Shown here: in pieces, positions 5,561 to 6,033 of the stretch
Position numbering within the stretch: position 1 is the stretch's first letter
Layout: each line of letters starts with the position of its first letter
Assembly: GCA_016782825.1 (NCBI GenBank)
Contig: JADHXT010000236.1
Coordinates: 1 to 6,033 of the forward strand
DNA from: Candidatus Brocadiia bacterium
GTDB taxonomy: Bacteria > Planctomycetota > PUPC01 > DSUN01
Reading direction: 5' to 3'
DNA length: 6,033 bases
Translations under genes and position numbers: made by a program
The notes under the pieces: model-generated
Databases searched by the model: none
Told to the model about the DNA's origin: nothing
What the model saw: the letters and a program-made list of their open reading frames with translations, nothing else

Positions 5561-5971
5561 GCCTCGACACTTGTTTCGCCACATCACCAACCTGTTGGGC
5601 CTTTGCGTCATCACAGCCCCAAGACTTTGGTGTTCACCCCACGCGTGCGAGGCCAGAATTGTTGCTCGGCCACTGTCGCCACGTGTCGGCGTGTTCACCC
5701 CACGCGTGCGAGGCCAGAATGTCGGCAGCGCCATCATCATCGCGCCCGCGATGGAATAGTCTGCGAGGTATGGCGGCGGGCACGGCCCATCACCACCATG
5801 TGAGAAGCACAATGCCGCAAGCGCCGCCTCGACGCGCGGTCCGTCATCGGCGCAGACCTGAAGAAACTCGGCGGTCGTCAGCATGGCGGTTGCTCCTCTG
5901 CTTCTGCCCAGCGCAGCACTGCGCTGGGCGAGGCGCTTGGCTTCGATGGCGTGGATGCGCAGCATGTTCAC
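5312..5971 (-). CDS. Possible small unknown gene running into CRISPR-like DNA
   Basis: An open frame of 219 codons from GTG 5971, with GAGGAG 8 nt upstream (5985-5980) directly overlapping the stop of the preceding partial gene. A second in-frame start, ATG 5884, has the same GAGGAG-8-nt arrangement (5898-5893) and would begin MLTTAEFLQVCADDGPRVEA. Roughly the first 75 codons look protein-like (amphipathic, GC-rich third positions). From about 5720 leftward the frame crosses the CRISPR-like repeats and hairpin DNA and turns Arg/Pro-rich, so the true gene probably ended or was broken there. I recognise no family. It may be a truncated gene whose 3' part was replaced by repeat DNA. Confidence 0.25.
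   Translation of the reverse strand: MNMLRIHAIEAKRLAQRSAALGRSRGATAMLTTAEFLQVCADDGPRVEAALAALCFSHGGDGPCPPPYLADYSIAGAMMMALPTFWPRTRGVNTPTRGDSGRATILASHAWGEHQSLGAVMTQRPNRLVMWRNKCRGQRLKFAPQVQGQKQASAKAPFGGPAREPNERRDLVTSYVCREAKDLCRDGLSRFPSPGPLESRPRRLTPNPRFGGVWRERSS
5630..5720 (+). CRISPR. Two-repeat, one-spacer CRISPR-like remnant (type I-E-like)
   Basis: Two identical 30-bp repeats (5630-5659 and 5691-5720), each beginning GTGTTCACCCCACGCG and ending GCGAGGCCAGAAT, enclose a 31-bp unrelated sequence (5660-5690). The 61-bp period equals that of type I-E arrays, and GTGTTC plus a CCCCACGCG half-stem is the usual I-E repeat opening. The expected GGGG half-stem is decayed (GAGG). The period is not a multiple of three, so it is not a protein repeat; minus-strand translation gives PRTRGV and SHAWGE, typical of mis-annotated arrays. 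No third repeat or cas gene is visible. A simple 30-bp duplication is the alternative. Confidence 0.5.
5906..5929. repeat. Perfect 11-bp-arm palindrome
   Basis: GCCCAGCGCAG (5906-5916), then CA, then its exact reverse complement (5919-5929). It lies between the two GAGGAG start signals on the minus strand, 7 nt upstream of the second one. No T run follows on either strand, so it is more likely an operator or leader hairpin than a terminator. Confidence 0.6.
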
Positions 5972-5983
5972 TGTCGGGGCTCC

Positions 5984-6033
5984 TCACGGGATGGTGCGGT
6001 AGACATGGCGGGCCTTGAAAATCAAACCGCCGC
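5984..6033 (-). CDS. 3' end of an unidentified gene
   Basis: The last 15 codons read GGLIFKARHVYRTIP before a TGA at 5986-5984. Third positions are mostly G or C, like the genes on the left, and the stop is immediately followed by a GAGGAG ribosome site for the next frame, as expected within an operon. The fragment is too short to assign to a family; most of the gene lies beyond the window. Confidence 0.4.
   Translation of the reverse strand, partial: GGLIFKARHVYRTIP

Noticed and set aside
5569..5598. Third CRISPR repeat one period upstream
   Set aside because: Only a few scattered matches to the repeat at this position or with small shifts; not better than chance. The position one period downstream (5752) also fails.

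Overview
The window is GC-rich bacterial DNA. It has a compact, fully coding left two thirds (1-4169) and a repeat-filled, gene-poor right third (4170-6033). High GC, an archaeal-style NrpR regulator in a bacterial setting, and intergenic DNA packed with short dispersed hairpin repeats suggest a Planctomycetota-like or other PVC-type genome, possibly metagenome-derived. That placement is an inference; no rRNA or marker gene fixes it.

Left region. On the minus strand, 1-1290 encodes almost all of an NADP-type glutamate dehydrogenase (gdhA); only about the last 14 residues lie outside the window. A control region of about 460 bp separates it from a divergent plus-strand pair. The first is an NrpR-type nitrogen repressor (winged helix plus 2-oxoglutarate-sensing NrpR domain, start TTG 1750). 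The second is glutamine PRPP amidotransferase (purF, 2787-4169), joined to nrpR by a 4-base GTGA overlap. All three genes appear to use non-ATG starts (TTG, TTG, GTG), each with a good Shine-Dalgarno sequence.

Control region. A sigma70-like promoter is visible for gdhA (TTGACT-N16-TAGAAT, minus strand) and another for nrpR (TTGACA-N17-TAAGAT, plus strand). The palindrome GGCAA-N3-TTGCC occurs twice: once exactly at the predicted gdhA transcription start (1376-1390) and once mid-region (1595-1607). A degenerate copy lies just upstream of the nrpR -35. Its architecture resembles the known archaeal NrpR operators (GGAA-N6-TTCC and GGTA-N6-TACC). The simplest model is that NrpR senses 2-oxoglutarate and controls ammonia assimilation by GDH. 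Its own mRNA also carries purF, the entry step that commits glutamine nitrogen to purines.

Right region. 4170-5100 is a mosaic of intergenic repeats: short tandem AT-richer motifs, a GGAGGAT hairpin, two identical 51-bp copies, and a 206-bp element bounded by 30-bp inverted repeats with one mismatch. 5100-5560 holds hairpins but no convincing gene. 5630-5720 has two identical 30-bp repeats 61 bp apart around a 31-bp unique sequence, like a one-spacer type I-E-like CRISPR remnant, with no cas gene in view. At the right edge, on the minus strand, are the last 15 codons of an unidentified gene and the start of a possible downstream small gene that runs into the CRISPR-like DNA.
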